NCBI GenBank assembly: GCA_963752495.1
Contig: CAVVYJ010000003.1
Location: 186,001-250,000, forward strand
Length of the DNA: 64,000 nt
Source of the DNA: CAVVYJ01 sp963752495
GTDB taxonomy: Bacteria; Pseudomonadota; Gammaproteobacteria; Burkholderiales; Methylophilaceae
Reading direction: 5' to 3'
In this document: piece after piece, positions 9,615-17,819 of the stretch
Numbering within the stretch: the stretch's first letter is position 1
Layout: each line of letters starts with the position of its first letter
Translations under genes and position numbers: made by a program
Notes under the pieces: generated by a model
What the model saw: the letters and a program-made list of their open reading frames with translations, nothing else
What the model was told of the DNA's origin: nothing
Database searches by the model: none

Positions 9615-10064
9615 TCAATTACTCCAGGGCAAGCCCGCATGTTTCCAGCCATTGATAAGCGTTCTCTGCTTATCAGCATTTGCCTCACCTTCAAATCCTT
9701 CCAACATATTGTAAGCCTCCGCAAAGCCCATTTCAGCTGCTATCGCAGCTGCATTATGCGAGCGCCCACCGGTACGGCACATAAAAATAACCAAGGCCTC
9801 TTTATCCACTTGCATATTCAACTGAGCTGCAAAGTCTGGATTTTTCAGCATACCGGGATAAAACGCCCATTCAATATGCGTAGCAGCCGGAACCTTGCCT
9901 ACCAAGTCCAGCTCTGCACTTGAGCGCACATCCACTAATTTGGCATGCTCGGTCTTTTGCATCACCTCAAAAGCCTCTTGCGGTGTTAACGCGCCGGCAT
10001 AAGGCAGGCCTGCCTGCTCCGCACGCCGTTTTGCATGTTCTAGAATTTCGCTTATCGTGTTCAT
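9615..10064 (-). CDS. rhodanese-like domain protein
   Basis: A 149-residue single-domain rhodanese. The active-site loop is CRTGGRS, with the sulfur-carrying Cys near residue 95, and the domain opens with AKLVDVRSSAEL. Such proteins transfer sulfane sulfur, but the acceptor cannot be read from sequence. The N-terminal 35 residues form a short helical extension common in betaproteobacterial members. It heads a compact unit with aroE and mtgA and is divergent from glnA across a 287-nt regulatory region. Confidence 0.88.
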   Translation of the reverse strand: MNTISEILEHAKRRAEQAGLPYAGALTPQEAFEVMQKTEHAKLVDVRSSAELDLVGKVPAATHIEWAFYPGMLKNPDFAAQLNMQVDKEALVIFMCRTGGRSHNAAAIAAEMGFAEAYNMLEGFEGEANADKQRTLINGWKHAGLPWSN

Positions 10065-10140
10065 AATTACCTCTACAATTTACGTTAGCTACATGCCAAG
10101 TATATCGTTTTTGTACCGCTAAAAACATATCAATACTAAT

Positions 10141-10185
10141 GCACTTTTTTAGTGCGAATTTGAAGCGATTGCACCATTTTAGTTC
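10141..10185 (+). promoter_or_regulatory. two NtrC-like enhancer sites upstream of glnA
   Basis: Site one is GCACTTTTTTAGTGC (10141-10155), a perfect GCAC-N7-GTGC. Site two is GCACCATTTTAGTTC (10171-10185), with one mismatch. Their centres are 30 bp apart, close to three helical turns, and about 90 bp upstream of the sigma-54-type promoter. This matches the arrangement known for glnA enhancers in enteric bacteria. Binding is inferred. Confidence 0.65.
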
Positions 10186-10246
10186 GCACAAATATACATG
10201 ATTTTTTTAACTTGTTGCCAGTAGGGCTATTTTAGCTATTTTTCGC

Positions 10247-10262
10247 TGGCATAGTTCCTGCT
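10247..10262 (+). promoter_or_regulatory. sigma-54 (RpoN) promoter for glnA
   Basis: TGGCATAGTTCCTGCT matches the -24/-12 consensus TGGCAC-N5-TTGC, with GG and GC at the required spacing and only minor mismatches. It lies about 90 nt upstream of the glnA ATG, downstream of two NtrC-like sites. Confidence 0.7.
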
Positions 10263-10351
10263 AATATACTGAGTTGAAAGTTCCAAAAAAGTTATGTAGA
10301 TAATTAATAATTTTCTCACCATCTTAGGTACACCAAAAATAGGAGATAGTA

Positions 10352-11761
10352 ATGTCTGTAGCAAAAGTAATGAAAATGGTTAAAGATAACGACATCAAAT
10401 TTGTCGATTTTCGTTTTACCGATACTCGCGGCAAAGAACAGCACGTGACCGTGCCTGTTTCTGCATTTAGCGAAGATAAATTTACTGAGGGGCATGCTTT
10501 TGACGGCTCTTCAATCTCTGGCTGGAAAGGCATTCAAGCATCTGACATGCAACTGATGCCTGATCCATCTACAGCTAACATCGATCCATTTATGGATGAA
10601 CCAACACTTATTTTGACTTGCGATGTTGTAGACCCAACCGACGGCAAAGGCTACGACCGTGACCCACGTAGCTTAGCAAAACGTGCTGAAGCTTACCTTA
10701 AATCAAGCGGCATCGGTGATGCTGCTTACTTTGGTCCAGAACCAGAATTCTTCATTTTTGACTCAATCAACTGGTCAGTCGATATGTCTGGTAGCTCGGT
10801 TAAAATCAACTCTGAAGAAGCTGCTTGGGCATCTGCAGAGAAGTTTGAAGGCGGCAATACAGGACACCGTCCTGGTATCAAAGGCGGTTACTTCCCAGTG
10901 CCTCCAGTTGATTCATTGCAAGATGTGCGTTCAGCAATGTGTATGACGCTTGAAGCGATGGGCGTGCCTGTTGAAGTGCATCACCATGAAGTTGCAACCG
11001 CAGGCCAATGTGAAATCGGTACTAAATTCAGTACGTTAGTACAACGCGCTGACTGGACACAAATTCTTAAATACGTGGTGCTAAACACAGCGCATGCTTA
11101 CGGTAAAACAGCTACCTTTATGCCGAAACCAATGTTTGGCGATAACGGTTCTGGTATGCACGTTCACCAATCTGTTTGGAAAGATGGCAAAAACCTATTT
11201 GCAGGTAACGGCTACGCTGGTTTAAGTGATTTCGCTTTGTATTACATCGGCGGTATTATCAAACATGCGCGCGCTTTAAATGCGATTACCAACCCTGGTA
11301 CTAACTCATACAAACGTTTGGTGCCACATTACGAAGCGCCAGTTAAATTAGCTTACTCTGCTAAAAACCGCTCTGCTTCTATTCGTATTCCTTTTGTACA
11401 TGGCGAGAAAGCACGTCGCGTTGAAGCGCGTTTTCCAGACCCAATTGCTAACCCATACTTGTGCTTCTCTGCCTTGTTAATGGCGGGCTTAGATGGCGTG
11501 CAAAACAAGATTCATCCAGGCGAACCAGCTTCAAAAGACTTGTACCATCTTGCTCCAGAAGAAGACGCACTTATCCCAACCGTTTGTTCTTCATTAGAAC
11601 AAGCGCTGGAATATCTGGACAAAGACCGCGAGTTCTTAACTAAAGGTGGCGTATTTACAGATGACTGGATAGATGCTTACATCAGCTTGAAGATGGAAGA
11701 AGTCACTAAAATCCGTCAAACTCCGCACCCAATTGAATTTAGCATGTACTATTCTTGCTAA
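10352..11761 (+). CDS. glnA: glutamine synthetase type I
   Basis: A 469-residue class I-beta glutamine synthetase, which makes glutamine from glutamate, ammonia and ATP and is the main ammonia-assimilation enzyme. Visible family blocks are FDGSSISGWKGI, the metal and ATP segments GPEPEFFIFD and HVHQSVWKDG, and NPGTNSYKRLVP. The Tyr in KDLYHLAPEE (about residue 395) sits where GlnE adenylylates the enzyme. The start is preceded by AGGAGA. A sigma-54 promoter and NtrC-like sites lie upstream, and ntrBC follow after one gene, so nitrogen control is likely. Confidence 0.98.
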   Translation: MSVAKVMKMVKDNDIKFVDFRFTDTRGKEQHVTVPVSAFSEDKFTEGHAFDGSSISGWKGIQASDMQLMPDPSTANIDPFMDEPTLILTCDVVDPTDGKGYDRDPRSLAKRAEAYLKSSGIGDAAYFGPEPEFFIFDSINWSVDMSGSSVKINSEEAAWASAEKFEGGNTGHRPGIKGGYFPVPPVDSLQDVRSAMCMTLEAMGVPVEVHHHEVATAGQCEIGTKFSTLVQRADWTQILKYVVLNTAHAYGKTATFMPKPMFGDNGSGMHVHQSVWKDGKNLFAGNGYAGLSDFALYYIGGIIKHARALNAITNPGTNSYKRLVPHYEAPVKLAYSAKNRSASIRIPFVHGEKARRVEARFPDPIANPYLCFSALLMAGLDGVQNKIHPGEPASKDLYHLAPEEDALIPTVCSSLEQALEYLDKDREFLTKGGVFTDDWIDAYISLKMEEVTKIRQTPHPIEFSMYYSC

Positions 11762-11792
11762 TTTCATACTAAACCAAAATTTAGTACGCACC

Positions 11793-11821
11793 AAAAAAGG
11801 GCAGCTTAGGCTGCCCTTTTT
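11793..11821 (+). terminator. glnA intrinsic terminator
   Basis: GGGCAGC-TTAG-GCTGCCC stem (11799-11816) followed by TTTTT and preceded by an A run, 30 nt after the glnA stop. It should separate glnA from the downstream DUF4124 gene and ntrBC. Confidence 0.9.
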
Positions 11822-11955
11822 CATTTTATGCTGCAAGATTACCGGACTTATGGTGAGTTGTATAAATCGCACTTATTAGATTAAAGAATAATATAGTCAA
11901 CCATAATAGCCAATACTTCGTTGCTTACTCTAAGACTATCATCTAAACTATTGTC

Positions 11956-12462
11956 ATGAATAAACAATTTATATTAAGTGGGCTTGTTTTATCAGCCTTT
12001 GTATTATCATTTTCTGCACATGCGGAAATTTACAAATACGTGGATGCGGAAGGTCGCGTTACTTACTCCAACGTAAAAATTAAAGGCGCAAAAAAAATTG
12101 TGCTTGAGCCTGCTGACACCAGTTTTGGTGGGGATAATAGCCCTAGTCGTCGCGCCAATACTACAAAGAGCGCCACGCCTGCTGGCTTTCCAAAAGTAGA
12201 TTCTGACACACAAAAACAGCGAGATGGCTCACGTAAAGAGATACTGCAATCTGAGCTGGACTCAGAAAAGGCGGCCTTGGCAGAAGCAAAAAAAGCCTAT
12301 GCAGAGGGTGAAGCTGATCCTGAAACGTTTAAAACGAAAGATGGTAAAACTTTGCGCAATGTCGCTAAATTTCAAGAGAAAATGAAAAGTCTGCAGGCTG
12401 ACGTAGATGCTCATCAACGCAATATAGACTTATTAGAAAAAGAAATTAGCGCACTTAACTAG
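11956..12462 (+). CDS. DUF4124 domain-containing secreted protein
   Basis: A 168-residue protein with a signal peptide (MNKQFILSGLVLSAFVLSFSAHA) and then the DUF4124 core EIYKYVDAEGRVTYSNV. The C-terminal half (about 90-168) is a charged helix likely to form a coiled coil. DUF4124 proteins are periplasmic and of unknown function. Its place between glnA and ntrB is curious and may simply be conserved synteny. A second DUF4124 protein with a similar plan lies at 48.5 kb. Confidence 0.85.
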   Translation: MNKQFILSGLVLSAFVLSFSAHAEIYKYVDAEGRVTYSNVKIKGAKKIVLEPADTSFGGDNSPSRRANTTKSATPAGFPKVDSDTQKQRDGSRKEILQSELDSEKAALAEAKKAYAEGEADPETFKTKDGKTLRNVAKFQEKMKSLQADVDAHQRNIDLLEKEISALN

Positions 12463-12541
12463 TTTTCATAGTCAGCCTAAAGCTGGCTCAGCTTTTGCTT
12501 AAATACATGCATCAAAGCAATTGATGTATTATTTTAGGCAC

Positions 12542-13636
12542 ATGGTTCAAAAAATTCCTTCAGACTTTATCGGATTAGAGCATCTCGCAACCGCTGCGAT
12601 GTTGCTTAACTCTGCGCATCAAGTTGTTTACGCAAACCCTAGTGCAGAAGTCTTGTTTGCACTCAGCTCTACACAGATTGCTAACAGTCACATATCGGAA
12701 GTCTTCCTTAATTGCGAGATTTTGCAGCTGGCTATTGAGAACGCCGTTAAAAACAACAGCCCTTACCGCGAGCATGAGTTTGCAATTACTACTGTGCGCC
12801 AACAGTCTTTTGCTGTTACATGCACTGTCACGCCAGTTGAAATGGGCCATGCAAGCTTGTTATTAGAGTTTCAGCAAATGGACCAGCAGCTGCGGATTGC
12901 CCGTGAAGAGCGCATGTTGATTCAACAGCAAGCAAATTCAGAGCTTTTACGTAATCTAGCACATGAAATACGCAACCCGTTAGGTGGGTTACGCGGGGCA
13001 GCACAGTTACTAGAGCACGAATTGCCACAGCCCAACTTACGTGAATACACACAGGTAATCATTAAAGAGGCGGACCGCTTGCAAAGTCTGATGGACAGGC
13101 TTTTGGTGCCACATCGTGTGCCAAAATACGAGCCCACGAATATTCATGAAGTACTGGAGCGCGTAAGAAGTCTGCTTTTGGCTGAATCTCCCAATAACAT
13201 CAAAGTGCGACGTGACTATGACACCAGCTTGCCTGATTTAATTGGTGATCGTGAAAAACTTATTCAAACCGTGCTTAATATCGCGCGTAACGCGGTTCAG
13301 GCATTGCAATCACAGGGCACAGCCAATGCAGAAGTGGTCTTACGGACACGCGCCGAGCGTCAGGTTACTCTCGCAAAAAAACGTTATCGTGTCGCAATTA
13401 AATTGCAGATTATTGATAACGGCCCAGGAATACCTGCTGAAATACGTGACAAGATATTTTACCCGCTCGTCACCGGGCGTGAGGGCGGAAGCGGGTTAGG
13501 TTTGGCACTCGCTCAAACTTTTATCACGCAGCACCATGGCATGATTGACTGCGAGAGTGAGCCAGGCAACACCTGCTTTACTATATTGTTGCCTGTTGAA
13601 AGCACAGCGATTAAACAAGCAGTCATTACACAATAG
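12542..13636 (+). CDS. ntrB: nitrogen regulation sensor histidine kinase NtrB
   Basis: NtrB (GlnL) phosphorylates or dephosphorylates NtrC under control of PII. The order is: a PAS-like sensor (about 10-110), HisKA with the phospho-acceptor in NLAHEIRNPLGGLRGAAQLL, and a HATPase with IIDNGPGIPAEIRDKIF and GREGGSGLGLALAQ. There is no membrane segment, so it is cytosolic as expected. The ATG at 12542 gives MVQKIPSDF; an ATG at 12524 is an alternative. The length, 364 residues, is typical. ntrC follows 28 nt downstream. Confidence 0.95.
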   Translation: MVQKIPSDFIGLEHLATAAMLLNSAHQVVYANPSAEVLFALSSTQIANSHISEVFLNCEILQLAIENAVKNNSPYREHEFAITTVRQQSFAVTCTVTPVEMGHASLLLEFQQMDQQLRIAREERMLIQQQANSELLRNLAHEIRNPLGGLRGAAQLLEHELPQPNLREYTQVIIKEADRLQSLMDRLLVPHRVPKYEPTNIHEVLERVRSLLLAESPNNIKVRRDYDTSLPDLIGDREKLIQTVLNIARNAVQALQSQGTANAEVVLRTRAERQVTLAKKRYRVAIKLQIIDNGPGIPAEIRDKIFYPLVTGREGGSGLGLALAQTFITQHHGMIDCESEPGNTCFTILLPVESTAIKQAVITQ

Positions 13637-13664
13637 TAGTTAATTTTTTTAAGTTGAGAAGAGT

Positions 13665-15050
13665 ATGAAGCCAATTTGGATATTAGACGACGATAAATCT
13701 ATTCGCTGGGTGTTTGAGAAAGCACTTGCACGTACGGATTTAGAATTCAAAACTTTTTCTTCTGTTGCGGAAGCGCTTAACGCTTTAAATCATGACCAGC
13801 CTCAAGTTGTGGTAAGCGATATACGGATGCCGAATGGTTCAGGTTTAGATTTTTTAGCAGAGATTAAGCAAAGATATCCTGATATTCCTGTAATTATTAT
13901 GACTGCTTATTCAGATCTTGAGAGCGCGGTAGCAGCTTTTCAAGGTGGGGCATTTGAGTATTTAGCTAAACCTTTTGATGTAGACCAAGCAATTGAGGTA
14001 ATTAAACGCGCTGTAGATGAGAGTATGCGTCAGGCGGTAGATAAAATTACTTTGGAAGAAACACCAGAAATTATTGGCCAAGCACCCGCAATGCAAGAAG
14101 TATTTCGAGCAATTGGCCGCTTGAGCCGCTCGCATGCGACGGTGCTAATCAACGGTGAATCTGGCAGCGGTAAGGAGCTTGTAGCCAGCGCCTTGCATAG
14201 GCACAGCCCGCGAGCAGATAAACCATTTATTGCGATTAATACCGCCGCAATTCCAAAAGATCTATTAGAGTCTGAGTTATTCGGCCATGAGCGCGGCGCC
14301 TTTACAGGTGCGCAGGCTGCAAGGCGTGGACGATTTGAGCAAGCAGATAACGGGACTTTATTTTTAGACGAAATCGGCGATATGCCTGCAGATTTACAAA
14401 CACGTCTACTCAGGGTTTTGAGTGATGGGCAATTTTACCGTGTAGGTGGTCACCAGCCGATTAAAGTCAATGTACGTGTGATTGCTGCAACGCATCAGGA
14501 TTTGGAAGAACGCGTTAAGCTCGGACTGTTCCGTGAGGACTTGTTTCACCGTTTAAACGTGATTCGCCTGCGTTTGCCTGCACTTCGTGAGCGTCGTGAG
14601 GATATCCCATTACTTACCAAGCATTTTCTTGCCCACAGCGCCCTAGAGCTGGGTGTAGAGGCTAAACAACTTTCGCCCGCAGCATTAAAATACTTAACGG
14701 CCGTTAATTGGAGTGGCAACGTACGCCAGCTAGAGAATGTTTGCCACTGGTTAACCGTAATGGCACCAGGGCAGAATGTTGATGTGGCAGACTTGCCACC
14801 TGAATTAAAAGATGACAGTAAGACCACAAGCACAAACTCTTGGCAGGAAGCACTTGCGCAAGAAGTCACTGATGCGCTAAACCGTGGTGAGCAAAACGTT
14901 TTAGATGCGCGTACAAAAGATTTTGAACGCGTGATGATTATAAAAGCTTTGCAGCATACGGATGGCAGACGCATTGAAGCGGCAAATCAATTAGGCATGG
15001 GACGCAATACGCTAACAAGAAAAATTCAAGAGCTTGGAATTGAAGATTAA
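13665..15050 (+). CDS. ntrC: nitrogen regulation response regulator NtrC
   Basis: A sigma-54 activator of 461 residues. The receiver domain has the acidic pair in LDDDKSIRW and the phosphorylated Asp in VVSDIRMPNG. The AAA+ domain has Walker A GESGSGKEL, the sigma-54-contacting GAFTGA loop and LFLDEIGDM. The C-terminus has a Fis-type helix-turn-helix (RIEAANQLGMGRNTLTRKIQ). A GAGAAGAG ribosome site precedes the ATG. It forms an operon with ntrB. The glnA upstream region in this same window carries plausible target sites. Confidence 0.97.
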   Translation: MKPIWILDDDKSIRWVFEKALARTDLEFKTFSSVAEALNALNHDQPQVVVSDIRMPNGSGLDFLAEIKQRYPDIPVIIMTAYSDLESAVAAFQGGAFEYLAKPFDVDQAIEVIKRAVDESMRQAVDKITLEETPEIIGQAPAMQEVFRAIGRLSRSHATVLINGESGSGKELVASALHRHSPRADKPFIAINTAAIPKDLLESELFGHERGAFTGAQAARRGRFEQADNGTLFLDEIGDMPADLQTRLLRVLSDGQFYRVGGHQPIKVNVRVIAATHQDLEERVKLGLFREDLFHRLNVIRLRLPALRERREDIPLLTKHFLAHSALELGVEAKQLSPAALKYLTAVNWSGNVRQLENVCHWLTVMAPGQNVDVADLPPELKDDSKTTSTNSWQEALAQEVTDALNRGEQNVLDARTKDFERVMIIKALQHTDGRRIEAANQLGMGRNTLTRKIQELGIED

Positions 15051-15090
15051 TTAAGTTTTATTTATTTTAAGCGTTAGAGCAATAAAAAAA

Positions 15091-15113
15091 CGGCAACCGA
15101 AGTTGCCGTTTTT
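15091..15113. terminator. bidirectional terminator between ntrC and porin
   Basis: The stem CGGCAAC/GTTGCCG has a CGAA loop on the plus strand and a TTCG loop on the minus strand, with T runs on both outer sides. It lies between convergent ntrC and porin genes and suits both. Confidence 0.88.
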
Positions 15114-15155
15114 ATTTATTACTTTTAACTTAAACAGGCTAACGCCTGCATTAAA

Positions 15156-16398
15156 TTAGAAGAATAAGATAGCGCCCAATGAAATGGTTTTTGCTTTACG
15201 CATCTGATCGCTACCTGCTGCTGTTAACGTCAACATCACGTTGTAACTGCATACTCAGCAACCAAGTTCAAGATGTTTAGTGATTGGGTGGTAAGCACCA
15301 ACTGTCCACATTGAATCTTCAATATCGCTGAATGTGTCAACTGACCGTTACCATCTAATGTAGATTCACCGTATGATACGCCCAATTTAGTACCTACACC
15401 TGGAAGAGTGTATGTACCTTGAACGTACCATTGATCTGAATCACGTGATTTACCATTAGCATCAAAACCACCTACTAATTGCAATGTTTGGCCGATACCA
15501 TCACCATCACCATAGTAACCTGTCAAGCCAAAGCCAGCCACGTTAACTGTTGCACCGATGTCCCATGCTGTTGCACGGTCATCGCTCTCACCTGAAGCAG
15601 CTGTAGCATCAGCAATGCTTCCACTTTTTGTGTGATACCAGAAACCCAAACTTTACCGCCGAAGTCGCCAGCCCACTCGTATGAAGCTTTAGCTTCAAAC
15701 GCTGGTGATGAACCACCACGTTTGCCAGATAATGCGTTAGGGTCATCTGCTAAATCAGCTACGCTTGTTGAAGCATTCCAAGCTTGTGTTACACCAGCTG
15801 TGAAGCTAAAGCCATTCCAGTTTGGTGATGAGTAAGCAACTTGTGATTTCCAGTCAGCATACATAAAACCAGTACCGATACGACCCAATGTTGTTGTGTT
15901 ACCAGCCAATGAACCAGCGCCAGAACCAACGCCCAACAATGTCATGTCGTTCAAGATAGCGTCAGAAGCATAAATGCCTAAGTCTTTACCTAATTTGATA
16001 GAACCCCATGATTTGTCGCCGAATGTTAAGAATGCTTGACGGTTTTCTTGTTGAGCTGATTGTTTACCAGCTGAATGTTGTTGAAGCACCTGGGTTGATT
16101 GAGATTGTGAAACCAACATCTAAATCGTTTTGGCGTGTTTTACCAGAAACGCTTAGGTAGTTAGGTAACAAACCTGTTGTGATGTTTGAAGTACTATCGC
16201 AATCACCAGCAACCCAAACCTAGAGGTGCAGCACCTGCTATCGTCGTCACCGCTAAAGCTTGTGTGTGTGTAGTATGCATTTACAACACCGCCAATGTCC
16301 AAAGTCCAATCGCCAGCTGGGATCATGATACCAGCGTTTGCGCTTGAAGCTGCAGCCAAAAGCGCTGAAGCAACTGCTAAACTTAGTTTCTTGTTCAT
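15156..16398 (-). pseudogene. outer-membrane porin, about seven frameshifts
   Basis: The first residues (MNKKLSLAVASALLAAASSANA) are a signal peptide, and the body is rich in Gly, Asp, Thr and aromatic residues in alternating strand pattern, as in beta-barrel porins. Reading through all frames gives one continuous protein: GIMIPAGDWTLDIGG near the start, GDKSWGSIKLGKDLGIYASDA in the middle, and a barrel-like end MRKAKTISLGAILFF with terminal Phe. Frames change near 16240, 16205, 16090, 15630, 15340, 15265 and 15237. A strong ribosome site (TAGGAGA) and a promoter are intact. Whether it is a true pseudogene or an error-rich stretch is open; I favour errors. Confidence 0.75.
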
Positions 16399-16449
16399 AT
16401 AATTCTCCTAAAATTTTACTTCTAAAATTTACTGCTTAAAATACCCTCA

Positions 16450-16478
16450 TCTATATAACCAAGCGATGGTTTGCTCAA
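16450..16478 (-). promoter_or_regulatory. possible sigma-70 promoter of the porin gene
   Basis: On the minus strand, TTGAGC and TATAGA are separated by 17 nt, about 50 nt upstream of the porin ATG. The match to consensus is partial (4 of 6 in each box). Confidence 0.4.
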
Positions 16479-16492
16479 CTATGTAAACGAGA

Positions 16493-16506
16493 AAGTTCGC
16501 GAACTT
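16493..16506. promoter_or_regulatory. 14-bp palindrome, candidate operator upstream of porin
   Basis: AAGTTCGCGAACTT is a perfect palindrome 15 nt upstream of the putative porin -35 box. A second, AT-rich inverted repeat (GTTAATTAAATTAAC) lies at 16522-16536. Both would suit regulator binding; the regulators are unknown. Confidence 0.4.
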
Positions 16507-16673
16507 CCCTACAAAAACAATGTTAATTAAATTAACGTTTATTTACATAAGAAGGTAGGGCTAGTATGCCAAAATGCACCACATTGAGGCAAGTATTTTG
16601 TGGGTTTTATCACTAGATTTATTCGCTTGTTGTTATTTCACAACATGCATATTGTGTGTAGTCTATATAACTT

Positions 16674-17819
16674 TTAGATATATTCTTCTACCGCAAATAG
16701 TCTGCGATGCTCGCGTATTGCAAAGCGGTCGGTCATTCCTGCAATATAGTCAGAAACCGCTCTGGCCTTATCCTGCAAGGCATAGGCTTGATATTCTGTG
16801 GGCATTAAGCTTATGTCACCCAAAAACACCTTAAACAATTCTTTGATAATGCGCTCTGCTTTTGCGCTCATGCGGTTGACTTTGTAATGATGGTATAAGT
16901 TTTTGCGTAAGAACTGCTTTAACACTAAACTTTTTTCGGTCATAGTCTGGCTAAAACCGATTAAATATGGTGCTTGACGAATGCTTTCTATATTTTGCGG
17001 TTTAAGTTGGGTAATTTTATCTGCCGATGCTTCACATAAATCCACCACAAGCGCATTAATCATGCGGCGTATAGTCTCGTGTATCAGTCTTTTTTGCTCA
17101 AGCTTTGGATACTTTGCTTCAACAAGTGCTAAATTTTCCGCAAAAAGTGCCACCTCAGAAAGCTGCTCTAGAGTAATTAATCCTGACCGAAGGCCATCAT
17201 CAATATCATGATTATTATATGCAATCTCATCTGCAAAATTGGTGACTTGCGCCTCTAAACTGGGGCTGGTTTTATTGATGAACCGCTCGCCTACATCACC
17301 CAAACTCTTAGCGTTTTTAACCGAACAATGTTTCAAGATACCTTCGCGCAACTCAAAAGTAAGATTCAATCCATCAAAATCTGCATAGCGCTGCTCTAGC
17401 TTATCTACAACTCGCAAAGACTGTAGGTTATGTTCAAAGCCACCAAAATCCTTCATGCAAGCATTCAACGCATCCTGCCCAGCATGCCCAAACGGCGTAT
17501 GTCCCAGGTCATGCGCTAGCGCGATAGCTTCAGTTAAGTCTTCATGTAGATTAAGTGTACGTGCGATGCCCCGCGCAAGTTGCGCCACCTCGAGGCTATG
17601 CGTTAGCCGTGTACGAAATAAATCACCCTCATGGTTAACAAATACTTGTGTTTTATATTCCAGGCGGCGAAATGCAGTTGAGTGAACAATTCGGTCACGA
17701 TCACGCTGGAAAGCATTGCGCGTAAGGGAGGGAGGCTCTTTGTAGTGCCTACCAATTGAATTTTGCGGATTTGCAGCGTATGGGGCAAGCCCATTTATTG
17801 GATTGGCGAGTTGACTCAT
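16674..17819 (-). CDS. dgt: dGTPase-like deoxyguanosinetriphosphate triphosphohydrolase
   Basis: A 381-residue HD-superfamily phosphohydrolase that cleaves dNTPs to nucleoside and triphosphate. The first HD-type motif is in TRLTHSLEVAQLARGIAR and the metal-binding HD in ALAHDLGHTPFGHAG; a further conserved segment is NFADEIAYNNHDIDDG. The length fits the shorter dGTPase-like branch rather than E. coli Dgt (about 500 residues). The start overlaps the aroB stop by 4 nt, placing it at the end of the pilus-aroK-aroB cluster, a frequent order in betaproteobacteria. Confidence 0.92.
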   Translation of the reverse strand: MSQLANPINGLAPYAANPQNSIGRHYKEPPSLTRNAFQRDRDRIVHSTAFRRLEYKTQVFVNHEGDLFRTRLTHSLEVAQLARGIARTLNLHEDLTEAIALAHDLGHTPFGHAGQDALNACMKDFGGFEHNLQSLRVVDKLEQRYADFDGLNLTFELREGILKHCSVKNAKSLGDVGERFINKTSPSLEAQVTNFADEIAYNNHDIDDGLRSGLITLEQLSEVALFAENLALVEAKYPKLEQKRLIHETIRRMINALVVDLCEASADKITQLKPQNIESIRQAPYLIGFSQTMTEKSLVLKQFLRKNLYHHYKVNRMSAKAERIIKELFKVFLGDISLMPTEYQAYALQDKARAVSDYIAGMTDRFAIREHRRLFAVEEYI

